Below are positions 11,509 to 23,517 of a DNA stretch of 64,000 nucleotides, piece by piece; position 1 is the first letter of the stretch; each line of letters starts with the position of its first letter. The stretch is from Botryotinia globosa. Its lineage: Eukaryota; Ascomycota; Leotiomycetes; Helotiales; Sclerotiniaceae. The notes under the pieces were generated by a model. That model was given only the letters and a program-made list of their open reading frames with translations, did not search any database and had not been told where the DNA came from. A program made the translations under genes and the position numbers. The stretch spans positions 62,001 to 126,000 of the forward strand of contig RCSZ01000006.1 of NCBI GenBank assembly GCA_014898425.1, written 5' to 3'.

Positions 11509-12967
11509 TTACAAGGCAGCTGCAACGGCAAAGACGGCACCAAGGGCAAGGGCAACAGATCCGGTAAGGGATGCTGCACCACCGGTGGATTCAGATGGGG
11601 AAGAGGATGATGATCCAGAGGCAGATCCTGAAGATGAACCAGATGAACCGGATCCCGAGGTGGATGTTCCAGTCGCACTTGATCCAGCTGAGGATTTGAG
11701 GGTAGAGGCAGTGTAGGTACCGTTAGTTGATCCACCAGCTGGGGAACCACCGGCTGAGCCTGTACCACTTGGGGAAGCGGCACCTGAAACAGCAGAGATA
11801 CCAGCACCCATACCGGTAGGAGAAAGACCAGAGCCAGCAGAGGCGACAGATCCTCCAGTAGCAACAGCTGCAATACCACTGGTAGCTTTGGAAGAAGCAG
11901 TTGATGAGGAGCTTGATGTAGTGTTGGAACAGCTGAGATCGAACAATGGGGTGGTGCTCAAAGTGCTACCAACAATACCGAAGGATGGAGTAACGGATGA
12001 GGCAGCGTTTTGATCTTGAAGAGTGTACCAGTACATGTTGATCTTTCCGAAGTTAGGGCATCCAACATCATCCCAGTATGTCTTGGCGTTATCGGCACTT
12101 GGAACTCCATCACCAGCAGTAGCACCAGTAACAGGCCATCCGGTCTCAGTAACCCAAACGGTCTTTCCAGTAGCAGATTGTGTAGCGGCTAAAGCGGAGT
12201 TGAAGAGAGACTTTCCTTCACTGACTCCATTTGCCTCAGTATCTTGGAAGTATGGGTAACTAAACAATGTGTTAGTTGTGAAACAGGAGATGGACAGGCT
12301 GCTAAACTTACGCATCCATTCCAACCCAGTCAAGGGCTTCTGCGACAGCACTGTTGGATCCGTTGACCCAGGCGGTCCAGGTGTCAACATGTCCAATGGA
12401 AGCTCCACTCAAGCCAGTACCGGCAATTGCTTCTCTAACTTGTTTGATATAGTCGACAAGGTCGGCTGGGTTGGCACCATAACCAGACTTGGCAGCGATA
12501 CCAGTTGGGGAGTTTCTGTACAAATCTTCGGATCCTACAGAGATACCAACGACTCGGCTAGTGAAAGCGGTACCATATTTTGTGATGGCAGCCTTGAGAG
12601 CGTTGATCTCAGCAGTAACACCGGCAGCTCCACCAGAAGCCCATAAACCAAGGAGAAGAGTTGTGTCTGAGGCAATAGCAGCTGGGATAGCAGAAGTTGG
12701 TTCGGTAGTGTCACCTTGCTTTAAAGGTTGTTAACACGGGGGAAAATGTGAGGAATGTTTCCAACAACTTACGATCATAGTATATAATCTAGCAGAAGTG
12801 AAACCAGAGGTACCAACGAGAGAATTGGCAGTCTCGAAAGCATCTTGGAAATCAGATTGGACTCTGTAAGAACCGTCTGCGTTTGTTGCACCATAGTTGA
12901 AACCTTGGTGAACAGCACTTGCAGTGGAGAGCGAAGCCGCAACGGCGAAAAGAGTCTTGGAGAGCAT
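11509..12967 (-). CDS. GH17 GPI-anchored glucan endo-1,3-beta-glucosidase
   Basis: Three exons (12967-12773, 12718-12312, 12259-11509) join in frame to give 450 residues. A signal peptide ([19 protein letters not shown]) precedes the GH17 barrel beginning at GFNYGAT. The acid/base Glu is in VGSEDLYRN (about E129) and the nucleophile in WVTETGWP (about E239), at the spacing usual for GH17. The barrel ends near the YWYTLQDQ and FGIVGS motifs. About 130 residues of Ser/Gly/Ala-rich stalk and a hydrophobic C-terminus ([16 protein letters not shown]) then suggest GPI anchoring to membrane or wall. Family role: hydrolysis or transfer of wall beta-1,3-glucan (EglC/Bgl2-like). Expression is likely high: the flanks have long CT/GA tracts and the codons look well optimised, but that is impressionistic. 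Confidence 0.96.
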
Positions 12968-13394
12968 GATGAATTATTATGATATTGTTTGTTTGTTTTT
13001 GAAATGTTAATCGAGCGAGACGTATGATGTTGTTATAAACAGGATGATGAATTCCACAATTAAGAGAGTATAAGACGAAAAAGTGATTTGATTATGATGA
13101 GTGAGTGAGTGAGTGAGCGAGTGTCGAAGAAGTAAAAGTCGACGGAGGATAACGAGTGGTGTGGAATTGAGTTTGGAGGTGGGTGGTGAATTAAGAAGGA
13201 ATACCTAGCGACTATCAACCTTAAAGAGAGACTAGAGAGAGAGACTTGGAGTGATTGAGGAAAGATGTAGAGTCTAAAGAGTGTTTAAGGATCTTGATGA
13301 AGGAGGAATGAGAGAGAACTGGCATGGAATAGAAGGAAGAGAGAAAAGGCTTCAATTACATATTATTATTTAATGGGGAATCAACCTTTTCCTT

Positions 13395-13474
13395 GGGGGG
13401 GGAGGGAAGGAGGGAGGGAAGGAGGGAGGGAAGGAGGGAGGGGATTGGGGATTGAGGATTGAGGATTGAGGATT
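13395..13474 (+). repeat. G-rich polypurine block plus GAGGATT heptamers
   Basis: Repeated GGGAGGGAAGGA units (13395-13450) contain many closely spaced G3 runs, enough to permit G-quadruplex formation. They are followed by four near-identical GGATTGA heptamers (to about 13474). Confidence 0.85.
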
Positions 13475-13635
13475 GAACAAGCAGTAAGGGGAAAGAGCAG
13501 GGAAGGTGGTGGTCTCGACTCTCAAAGGAGTCTTTATTACCAAGGTTGGTTGGTTGGCTGGTTGGTTGGTGGCTTCCTTGTGTGGTTGGACGAACCATAA
13601 ACAATTCCATCGTACCTGAGTCCTGAGTCCTGACA

Positions 13636-13705
<70 letters not shown>
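13636..13705 (+). repeat. Perfect 7-bp minisatellite, GGTCCAC x10
   Basis: Exactly ten uninterrupted copies of GGTCCAC (70 bp). Because 7 is not a multiple of 3, all frames stay open and give spurious WTVDRGP-type peptides on the minus strand. The absence of any mismatch suggests recent expansion. Confidence 0.97.
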
Positions 13706-13706
<1 letters not shown>

Positions 13707-15795
13707 TAACCTCCACCACCTACTTTGTACTAAAGTGGCTCAGGCCAGGATAAGCAAGAGCCACTTCTGAGCCACTTCTGAGCCACTTCTTGCGATTTTG
13801 GTCCATCCATGATTTATTTCCCATCCTACTCGTATCCATAGTAAAGTTAGTAAACACGATCGATGCAAAGTGTGAAATTCTCCTGCCGCTTTCTTGGACA
13901 TCTGGGCCAAAGAAGAAACGAATCGTGCCAAGTTACATATGGCTCAAAAAGGAGAAACATTTCCATTCTTATTACACCCGTACCACGAAAAAAGATTCAA
14001 TTGTTCTCGAACCTTGAAATGTCTTGCTTGTTGTGTGTCCAATCTTTTTCTGGGGCACTTTCAAATCACGTTCATCTTGAGAAATCACAGTCTAGAATCA
14101 AATACCACGATATACAAAAAGCTATGAAACCCCTTCATTTCGTCTCTTCTATTCCCATCAATACTGGGAGAGTTAGGACTCGGAAGCGGTAATGGAATGG
14201 AGAATTTCTAGAATAGTCCAGACCTCCTTTACCACGTCTTCTAGATCCCCGTCCATGATTGATTGATGAATGAACCATTGTTTACACGGTATTATGGATA
14301 CATCATACATGTCTTTATTAGCTTACCCGCAATTCCACAGTTTTGACCTGGTTCTGGCCAGGGATTTCCAAAGGAAGCACCTACTACCTACAGAGTACTT
14401 CGTAGAGAACGGAGAACGACATGGAACTCCCCCTGAGAGCCATGTCAAGTGAAGAGTTAGACAATTATGATCTGCTACCACACATGGATGTGATTGAATT
14501 GGATTACGACGACATCAATAGGGACTGGTGTACCTACCTAGTTTGATGAGCTAATCTATCACATTCACGCATCCACAGCATAAAATGTTCAAAATGGGCT
14601 TCCTCGACACGTGCTCGATCACTCGGAGTACATACTCCGTACAATGAGATGAGATGATTTATTTTTGGATTGTTTGTTTACTACCAAATGATTAAGAAGC
14701 CTCTGCAGCAGAATGTGATTGACTCTCGTTCTTTCAGTCGAAAATTTGACTCGAGTATGGGAGGTGTGAAATATACCTGGTATATCGTACAGTCACTTGA
14801 TCTGACTAATAACTCAATACGGGTCACCTGGTGGGTCACGGGTGACCTTTTCGCGCAAAGATAGTCTTACGCCGAACAACCTTCCCTTGGCAACCCTAAC
14901 ATCAGACTTTTCGACCTCAAATGCTCCCTCGACACTCCTTTTCTTCTGCCATCGCCCAAGACATTCAAGTTATTAAAGGACCAAAACACATCTGCATACC
15001 TTCTTAGCTCTGTGCTTTATTGCCACTGCAATATGCGGATGATGAAGAGTTTTCATCTCATACATTAGTACACAGATTCAGATTTCGCCTTGATTCCAAG
15101 CCATCTGTGGAAGAATCGTCGCAACGCTACGTGCCGATCAATTGGCTAATTTCGTAATTCGGTATCACGAACGACATGTCCCGGCTCGAGACCGGTACCC
15201 CATTGTCAATCTATAATGTCAATGCCCCGCGTTCTTGGCCGATCTCTTTTCTTTTTGCTGGAGGGGTGCTGCTTTGATGGTTACAGATTCGAGAACCGAG
15301 ACAAAACCCAAGGTCCAGACAAACATTTTGGCTCAGGTTTTGATGAAGCTATTCACGCTTTCAATCAATGTTGCAAAATCTCGAGACGTCGAGTCATCTT
15401 ATCTTCGAAATATCGTCTTATTAAAGCGTGCGTTTCGGTGGCTCAAGTTCGGACGTGAATAGACAATGAGTAGTGCTCAAAATCCCTAGCCGTATGATAT
15501 GAATAGTACATGTTCACGTGATCTATGTCCACGAAAGTGGTTGATCGATCAGTGAGAACATTCGTTGAAGGGGCCTTCTATCCTCAGATGGCCGTGTCAT
15601 CTCTCTTGAAATGGACTATGACTTTTATTTTGCCCAGCATAATCTCTTCCTTCTGCTCTCTTTATATATACATTTATTGCATTGACGACCTAGCGGTAAT
15701 ATCCTCAAACTACCGGAACTCTCGGGAGATGGGATGGACAATAAATCTTCACCATATCATATCATACATACTTTTCTAATATTCTCTCTATGATG

Positions 15796-16520
15796 CCCGG
15801 GAAATCCGGAATGCGATATGCAACAAATGGCTTTGAAGGATTGAACATTCTTCAAAGCGACTGCAGCCGGAAGGCTCGGGGATGCGACATGCAACAAAAT
15901 ATCTATCAATTCCTCTAGTTGCTGTCCGGTGTTTACCCTTCCCATATACCAAGATTCTTTTCGGAAAATTCGGAAATAAGATGTAAAAGAGAAGCAGTTG
16001 TGGCTATTGACTTTCGTTCATAAACCGGATTTTTCGGATGAGATGTGCAACAAAGATTCCTTTGGTTGTGGTGATGAGAAGCGCTGGATACGATTGGGTA
16101 CGCTGATATTTAAACTCCTTGGAAAGAGTACTCGGTTAAGACAGACACAAGAAACACATACCCCTTTTCAATTTTATTCTGGCACTTCTCCGGAAATTTC
16201 GAAGGTAAGACGTGCAACAAATATCTCTTCGTGGTCGTAACATGATGCCCCGTATGAGTATGTATGTATCTACCTGCTCCCATCAATGAAGGTCTGGTAG
16301 GATAGATTTACCAAATACCTCAAGCGAAGGGAATCTAGAGGAGGTAAGATGTGCAAACGACTACCTCCTTGAATTTTCTAGAAGGGATTGCCTGTTCATT
16401 CATTCACATCAGAAGGAGATTCTGCGGAATTATATCCAGGTCCAGGAAGCATCATTCTAAGCAAACATTGGTTCAATATCATCGGGATATTTGAAGGTGA
16501 GACGTGCAACAAGACTCCAG
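15796..16520 (+). repeat. Decayed array of a ~75-bp repeat with core G(T/A)RAGAYGTGCAACAAA
   Basis: Seven copies of a degenerate core lie in the same orientation, with their cores at about 15813, 15884, 15977, 16040, 16206, 16345 and 16497. Each core is preceded by a CGGAAA- or TCGGA-like stretch. Several are followed by TATCTCTTCG/GATTCCTTTGG and GTGG. Spacings are about 71, 93, 63, 166, 139 and 152 bp, that is, close to one or two units. The copies differ by many substitutions, so the array is old. No gene explains it. A further similar copy is at 22881-22910. Confidence 0.75.
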
Positions 16521-16734
16521 GCGAACACCTGGGTTTCCATCGACTGCATGACTGGATGATGAGAATTGCCCCCCCCCCCCCCCCAAAAAAACTTGTGGGT
16601 GGAGGGATGGTTTGGGAAGGAGAAATAGGGAGGACTTGCAAGTTACCGGTGGTCTTTCGTTTGAGTTTTTATGAGGGATTGCTATTTGGGCATTCGGTGA
16701 GAAGGAGGGGAAGGGGTGGACGAAGGACGTTGAA

Positions 16735-16806
16735 GTTATGGATAAGTTATGGATAAGTTATGGATAAGTTATGGATAAGTTATGGATAAGTTATGGATAA
16801 GTTATG
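16735..16806 (+). repeat. Perfect 11-bp minisatellite, GTTATGGATAA x6.5
   Basis: Six full copies plus GTTATG, without mismatch, in non-coding DNA just right of the decayed 75-bp array. Confidence 0.97.
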
Positions 16807-17212
16807 TTCTTTGTTTTTTGAATTTTATTGCCGGGTGCTTCCGTGTATTGTAGTTCAATCTCACACTTCATTTTTGTGCACCGTCAAATTTCTTTGAGTT
16901 CAAATTTAAAGATGATGTATTGTTTCTTCCTTGTTACAAACTCATGCCAGAATTGTATGCCAAAACTGTAGAGCGGGGCTTTACAGAATACAGAATGATT
17001 ATTTTGAAATCCCTAGTCTGGAATTCCAAGAATATGGGATTTGATTTCTCAATTTATGTTATCCTATTCTAGATATTGTAAATTCACCATTTCTATAATG
17101 TCTTGATGCTCATGTGTGCATTTTTATCCAATCCATGGATATTCTGGAACCTGTCACCGGCTCTGGAGTTCCCTTTACCCCTCCTCAAATCCACCCCATC
17201 AACATCTATCCA

Positions 17213-19108
17213 TTAAAAGATATACCTAAAATTCTCATTCTCCCTATCTGTCAAATCTGCAAAAGCAGTATCATCCAAATCTCTCCTTCTCCTTTCCTCC
17301 TCATCCTCATTCGCAAATTCATCTCCCCGCCCCTCTCTCACACCACTCGCAACATCAATTCCCTGTTGCAAATCTCTCTTCTCATTTTCCCTCTTCAACA
17401 AAAATCTTAAAACAATAATCAACACGGCTTCCGCTAAATGCGCCACAATCATACTCCATATTCCCAATTGATATTTCGGAGCCTGAGAACTCTTGTAAAA
17501 GAACGGACCGGAAATATTCCCCACGCAAAGACCTACAAAAAGTGTCGCGTTCGTGAGGACTTTCTTTGTATGGCCCGCGGTATTCGCCGACAGTACCGAG
17601 AGTAACAATACGAAAGAGGCATTGTAGGGCCCGGTTAGGTAATACATTATGAGGCGGGGAACCTGGTGAGTCTGAGGCAGAAATTGAAGTCCGAATGCGC
17701 CTGTAATGTTGGGGAGAAGAAAGATGAGGATCATGATACAGCGGTTATTGGGAGGTAAGCGATCGTTGAGAAAGACGCAGAGGAGAATGCTGAGGGCGAT
17801 GAGAACACCATAGGGGATTTGCATGATGGTTGTTATCACTTTTATTTGTTAGTTGTGATTCATATATTCATTTCTGGTCTTGACAACAGTCACAAGGATC
17901 ACGAACAAAACAAAAGAGAAGGGAAAACTTACAGGTTGAATATCCAAACCCTTTGATGATCAAGGTACCAAAATTGCTAATTCCTCCATTCGGGATATTC
18001 GCCACAAGTCCAATCAAGAAGAACAAATAAGTTTTATAATCTCCCGCCCATTCTTTTACCTGTTGCCATTTGAAAGTTTTATTTTCTACTCCCGTTTGAT
18101 TTTCCCTCAATCTCTCCACCGCCATCCGCTTTTCATCAAGGCTCAACACCTTTGCCGTAACAGGACTATCGGGCAAGAAGAGCCACAAGACAATTCCCCA
18201 AATACAACAGCAAGCTCCGACGATCAAAAATTCATATTTCCACGACGCTAATGACCCGCGGATATTTCCGATCCCGTAACCGATGAGCCCTCCGAGTGCA
18301 ATTCCCACACCGTTGGCGGAATACCAGAGGCCGATTCGGATGGGTTGCTCACGTCGCGTGTACCACATGGATGTAATGATCATGAAGGAAGAATCACTAC
18401 AACCTTCTGCGGCACCGGAAAGGGCGCGAAGAACGGCGAGTTCGGTGAAGTTGCGTGCGGCGGCTGTTGAAGGTTAGTGATATGGATCGCGAGGGAGGGA
18501 GTTCCAGCCTCAAAGGTAGAAGGAGAAGGAAATCATACCCTGACACATAAGAAGAGCGCCCCACATGAAGATATTAAAAGCGAGGTATTTCGCGACCGGA
18601 AACTTCTGCATCAGATAATTGGTTGGGAAAGCCCAGGCAAGCCAGCCAAAATAGAAGATACTTGAAAGCCAGGAGTATTTTGTCCCTTCGAGATGAAGAT
18701 CATCTTTTATACCAAAGATGGCGGCGTATGAAAGGGTAGTTTTATCGATCTGATTCGTGTTAGAAGTTATTCTTATTCTTGGGGAAAAAAGTAGAAAAGC
18801 AGGGTTTGAGGGTGGACCAATAAACATACATAATAGAACATATAGCAGACAGCTAAGCAAGGTAAGATGACCATATCGATTTTCTTAATCAATTTCCTCT
18901 CTTCGACAGGATCAATCGCTTGATGCAATTGTTCTGTATCTTGGAATAAAGCAAGAGCTGTATCGCCCTCTGGCTGTTTCCTTTGCGATGGCTTCCATGG
19001 CGGTAATGAAGATTGCGGAGAAAGGGTGTCGAATTGGTGATTCCCTTGTTGAATTGGAAGACCCTCGAGATGAGTTACTTCCCCCTCTCCTTGTTTGTTT
19101 TGGTCCAT
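17213..19108 (-). CDS. MFS permease, anion:cation symporter (Dal5/allantoate) family
   Basis: Four exons (19108-18830, 18749-18539, 18463-17933, 17838-17213) join in frame to give 548 residues. A hydrophilic N-terminus of about 70 residues precedes TM1 (IDMVILPCLAVCYMFYY), and the ACS-family signature (DKTTLSYAAIFGI) directly follows the first splice. Other family features are WLSSIFYFGWLAWAFPTNYLMQKFP, RALSGAAEGCSDSSFM and WYTRREQPIRIGLWYS. The long central loop (LSLDEKRMAVERLRENQTG) and a charged C-terminal tail are usual. The family imports organic anions such as allantoate, nicotinate, biotin precursors, pantothenate or small peptides; the substrate cannot be told from sequence. It sits alone, with no catabolic gene next to it. 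Confidence 0.93.
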
Positions 19109-20534
19109 GGTTCTGCTACCCCTCTATCTCAATCTCCTGGAGAAGAAGAAGGAAAACGGTGAAAAGTGAGAAGTGAGAAGCCCTTCGATGTGTGACTTTT
19201 CGAGATAAATTGTGTAGTGGTACCGAGAATTAAGTAGAACCCAAAAGACGCGCGATGAATCAATCCTCGTCTCCACCTCATCGGCGTTGAAAACTCGACA
19301 ATGAGCGAGCGGTTAAACAAAGGCAATGTAGTCGGCAATTAGTATTGAAAATCATAAAAATTGAGTAATTCCCCATGTATTATGTGGAATACTTCGGGGT
19401 GATGAAGATACGAAACTAACATATGGAGCGTCCCCGCGGGGTATCCTGAAGTCCCGACTGGGGGAGAATCTCAAGACCCCAGATTTCCAACCCCGCCTTT
19501 TTCCGACAAACATTCTTGGTTGCTTGCATCATTATGCGTCGATTAGATAAATGTTTGTTTATCCGTCAATCAATTGAGGAAGGTTACGCGCGAACTTGGT
19601 AAAGATTGGCTAGATCGGCTAATTCTCTCGAGATAGGTACTGAGAGTCTGAGAGTCTGAGACGTTGCCAAAAATTGGGCGAGCGGTCGTCCTTAACGGGA
19701 GAACACTAGAGTGAGAGAGTGGGATGTGGGGGTACAAGTGTTGTTGAAATGTGGAGTAGCATTTATATTCCCTCGTGACCCTAAGCTGTATTCTGACATA
19801 GGCCCTACACATGCGCGCCGGCAATAGATGGGATAGAAACTTCCCCTAATTTCTTTGCTAGAGGAAGATGGATGAAGTAGCGGACAAGACTTGTATATTA
19901 TTCATGAGTCATGTGTTTACTTAGAACTCAAGATGGACATCGAAATAAGATCATCTCACACAATCCATGATTCGGAACAATCAAAAGGAAGGAGAATAAC
20001 TATTCAGTCTGTCACATTTCATAGAAAAGAAAGTAAATCAAGCTATTCCAAGCTTCAGGCGTCATGACGCCCCGCTGGCCCTCCTGGAGCCACTGCTGTG
20101 GAGACAGAATAATTGTGAACGATTTCTTATTTGATAGAACGCCATTGGTAGAAGACTCGAGAGAACTCATGAAAATCACGAGAAAAAGATGCGCGACGGT
20201 GTGTAAACACAAGTTAATTTGACCCCAAAAGATTTACATACAAAGATAAATGACAACGGCAATTTGGTCCATGGGATGATTGTGTATGCTGAAAGCAAGC
20301 AAAGAAGTTCCATTCATAGCATTCACTTTTGTCTATAGTTGTAACTCCATCAATCCATCCCAGGCAAGCGTAAAGAGATATCGAAAATCCGCCCATCAAT
20401 CATAACCAACATTAACAACTCCCATCATTTCATGCATCCGAAATCAGTCCTTCGTTCATGATTCATAAAAACACATCTTGTCCTCCGCCGTTGACCCAGT
20501 CTTCCAAACCCTATGCATATCCAGATAGAGGTGC
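19109..20534. other. Intergenic region, no supported gene
   Basis: Promoter of the ACS permease and 3' flank of the small secreted protein. Short minus-strand open frames (20012-20212, 20214-20399) have no start context, signal peptide or conserved feature. I see no repeats of note. Confidence 0.55.
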
Positions 20535-20963
20535 CTAGTTGCATCCACAACTCAAAAATCCACTAGCATGATAAAATCTCCCTCCATCCATAACCCCTGT
20601 TCCAACACAAGTTCCCACACTCTGCACACCCTGTTGCGCGACTCCCAAATCAAAAGTCTGAGTAACACCACCACTACAATCGGTGACTCCTTTCCAGATA
20701 CTATAGGTGCAGTCCGCATCAGCCGGAAAAAGCATGATGCCTTGAGTTAGGATATTGACGCAAACACCAGCGGTGATGTTGCCTGAGAAAACATTGATGC
20801 CGCATTGGGATGGGGATTGGTAGCCTTGGTAGTAATCGAGTTTGGTGGTGAGGGTGGAGCAGGTCGAGGTTGGGGAGGCAGAGGCAGGGACGGGTACTGG
20901 GGAAGCGAGGACGGCGGTGAGGAGAGTGAGAGGGAAAATGGTCTGAAGATTGTTAGTATGCAT
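20535..20963 (-). CDS. Small secreted cysteine-rich protein, function unknown
   Basis: A 142-residue protein encoded in one exon. It begins with a signal peptide (MHTNNLQTIFPLTLLTAVLASP) followed by a short Pro/Ala/Ser pro-like stretch. The mature part carries eight Cys, including a C-terminal CGC, spread over about 110 residues, with many Gly/Thr/Val. I chose Met at 20963 because the signal peptide starts there; the frame stays open for 69 further codons upstream, but these read as Ser/His-rich leader. Size, secretion and Cys content fit the broad class of fungal secreted effector or surface proteins, but I recognise no family and assign no activity. Three short promoter-side microtracts (poly-T/A) are unremarkable. 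Confidence 0.8.
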   Translation of the reverse strand: MHTNNLQTIFPLTLLTAVLASPVPVPASASPTSTCSTLTTKLDYYQGYQSPSQCGINVFSGNITAGVCVNILTQGIMLFPADADCTYSIWKGVTDCSGGVTQTFDLGVAQQGVQSVGTCVGTGVMDGGRFYHASGFLSCGCN

Positions 20964-23517
20964 GGATTGGAATGGGGAGGATGGCGACGAACTGTATAGA
21001 GCATTTTGATTGAACTTAGACAAAGATGTAGTATGAGATGATTGTTTGGATGATAGTGATATTAATGTTTGAGTCCGAATTGTTTTAGTGTAGCAGTTGT
21101 TGTGGTGATCGAATAAAACTGCAGTTGGATATAAGGTGTGATTGTATGATGAGGATATTCGAAAGCTCAAAGCATGGAGCCATCACCAATATATATAGTT
21201 CTCACATCTTATCTCACCCCATCTCACCTTTGCCCCTCAGCACCATTACCAAACCAAACCAAGATATCAAGTAACGTTGAATCAAGAATGAGCTTTCGTC
21301 CCACTCTTTGTGAGCGATACGACATAACATGATTATACAAGGACCTAGCCTTGTTCTTTACATACATTCTAGACGCCTCCTCCACGCAACACAGTAAGAT
21401 GCATGAATATGCAGTTCGTGTCTTCCCACTCTATACGATAGCCTGACAGGTGAAAGCACGGGCCGATTGGAACTCACGCTGTGAAGCACGAGAGCCTCGT
21501 ATCATTAAAATATTTCCTCAACGATATCAAGACCAGAGGGCGTTCAGAGGCGGGTTCCGAAATCGTGGTTAACTTGCACTAGCGATGACAGAATCAATTA
21601 TATGATCCTATTATCTTTTCACACTTGGACATGTGAAATTGAGAGGGGAAAAGAGCAGGATGACGTAGGTATGTTAGATCGAAGCCATACACATGTTGAC
21701 CTCAAATTCCAGCTCGCATACTGAACGTGGCGTGGAAGTTTCCAACCTACGATTATTCATGAAGTTTGATAAACGATAGCGAATCAATTCCGCGGGGTTT
21801 ATTCGCACTGGTAATCAAGTAAAGTAATTCTGCAAATCCACATAGCATGCTGAAGATTATTTTCGGCCCACGGACTCGGTTTTGCGTAGCTGTGTCTCAT
21901 TGGCCCCTAGTGATATATCTCGTATTGAGTAGGGTATTTGACGGCATGTAAAAGTGTTTCCACATTTGATTATCTCGGCATCGAAAAATATCCGATAGGT
22001 TATTCGGATGATATTGATGGACCTGCATATGTATAGTACTAGGAACTGAAAATGAAACGTAAGTGCATCTCAATCATACTCAATAAATGCTCTGCAAATC
22101 CTAAAATAAAATTGGTGTCCGACTATATCGTTCTAGAGCATAGCCTATCTACAATAATGATAATAATGAATGCATGGTAATGATGTGAAGATGTGAGGGG
22201 TGTAAACGTGGCTGATGATGACTGACTTAAGCGAATCTATCTTACTGGACTTTCAACACCGACCGACTTTGAGGTTACATCGTAAAACGTCCCGCGAAAC
22301 GTTCGGATTTACAAGCTCCAGGGTTCCCGTTCCGTAAGCATTGAAGAGATACAAATAAACATATAAATAGAAACAATCCGAAACGTCCCAGTATCTAAGA
22401 AGAAATTCTAAAGAATCGAGAGCATTAGAAATATTGTCGTAACGTTGCTCGCGAGAACAATTTGTAAAGATAGTCAGATAGTGGAGTAGGATGATAAAAA
22501 TTCCAATGAGTGATAAGACGATTGAACTTCCCCATGTTGCTCAAACATATCGTATATCTTTGTTGACATAATAGTAGATGGTGATAAGAATAGTTGATAG
22601 GACTATTCAACTTGTTGATTGATACAATGATCTGCGCCGAGACTTTAGCTGCAGGAAGTTTTCCTATCGCGGTACGGGCCGTGCATTGCATCACACAAGG
22701 AATTGTTGAATCAATTGATATGTAATGTATGGCAGACCACTCGGTCATATAAAACCGCCGAAGTCAATATTGAACATGAGAAATTCAGAAAGATATCGTG
22801 TTGTTGAGTTGTTATGAAGACGTGGGATGTTTGTTAAGCGACACCGACATCCAAGTGGGATATCTTGACCCCTCTTTAGCTTGGAAGTAAAGATTGCAAC
22901 AAAAATATTTCAGCTCGTATGGTTCGTTGACGGAAGCAGCTAGAAGAATGAAAGATCAGGGTGTTACTTGTGACGGTTGAACTGTACCGGAAGAGGCGCA
23001 GATCACTGTGTTACCATGGTATTTGGCATCAAGCCAGGAAGCCGTTACACCCTCCAAAACGCCACTCATAGCACTTGATAGAGATTGAACTTACTTCTAG
23101 AATCCTTTTCGTCCGTGCAAAATATGAAGAGTGAGACCAGACTTGCATAACATCATGTTGTGTGGGTGTCCAATAATCGAGATTAGCAGACTAGATGTGA
23201 GCTTTAAAGGAAGGTCCTTGAAAGTAATCCATTGTATTAAGTGAGTTCATTTGGATAATTCAGATGGTTGAATGTTGCAATGACTTGACTGCTTTGAAGA
23301 TCTCCGATGTTTGAATGGTCTTAAGATACCGGGCGATTGGAATTCAGGAAGAAATGATTGTCATTGTCAGAATATAATCCAGACTATGGGAAACCCTGCA
23401 TTATTCTGCATATTGTTGGACATTGAAAATGAATATATTGCATCGTGTCTCTGTAGTGATATCACTATGAACGCCAAATTCTTCGAAAAAATACATACTT
23501 CCAATCTTCGCGAACAA
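20964..23517. other. Intergenic region, no supported gene
   Basis: About 2.5 kb without a credible coding region. The minus-strand frame at 22425-22748 has no domain, signal or exon partner. A single copy related to the 15.8-16.5 kb repeat core (GAAGTAAAGATTGCAACAAA) is at 22881-22910. Confidence 0.55.

Larger units (their letters stand above)
12968..17212. other. Gene-poor 4.2-kb interval with several tandem repeats
   Basis: I find no gene. The region contains the GH17 promoter (a GAGT/GAGA-rich leader around 13100-13260), a polypurine block, two perfect minisatellites, a decayed array of a roughly 75-bp repeat, and poly-C/poly-A at 16569-16590. Open frames that read WTVDRGP repeats near 13.5-13.7 kb are translations of the heptamer repeat. 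A TACTCCGTAC decamer sits at 14633-14642. Confidence 0.6.

Noticed and set aside
13356..13719. Three overlapping open frames reading WTVDRGP repeats
   Set aside because: They are translations of the 7-bp GGTCCAC minisatellite, which stays open in all frames.
21004..21170. In-frame N-terminal extension of the small secreted protein
   Set aside because: It would bury the signal peptide behind about 69 Ser/His-rich residues; the Met at 20963 starts a proper signal peptide.
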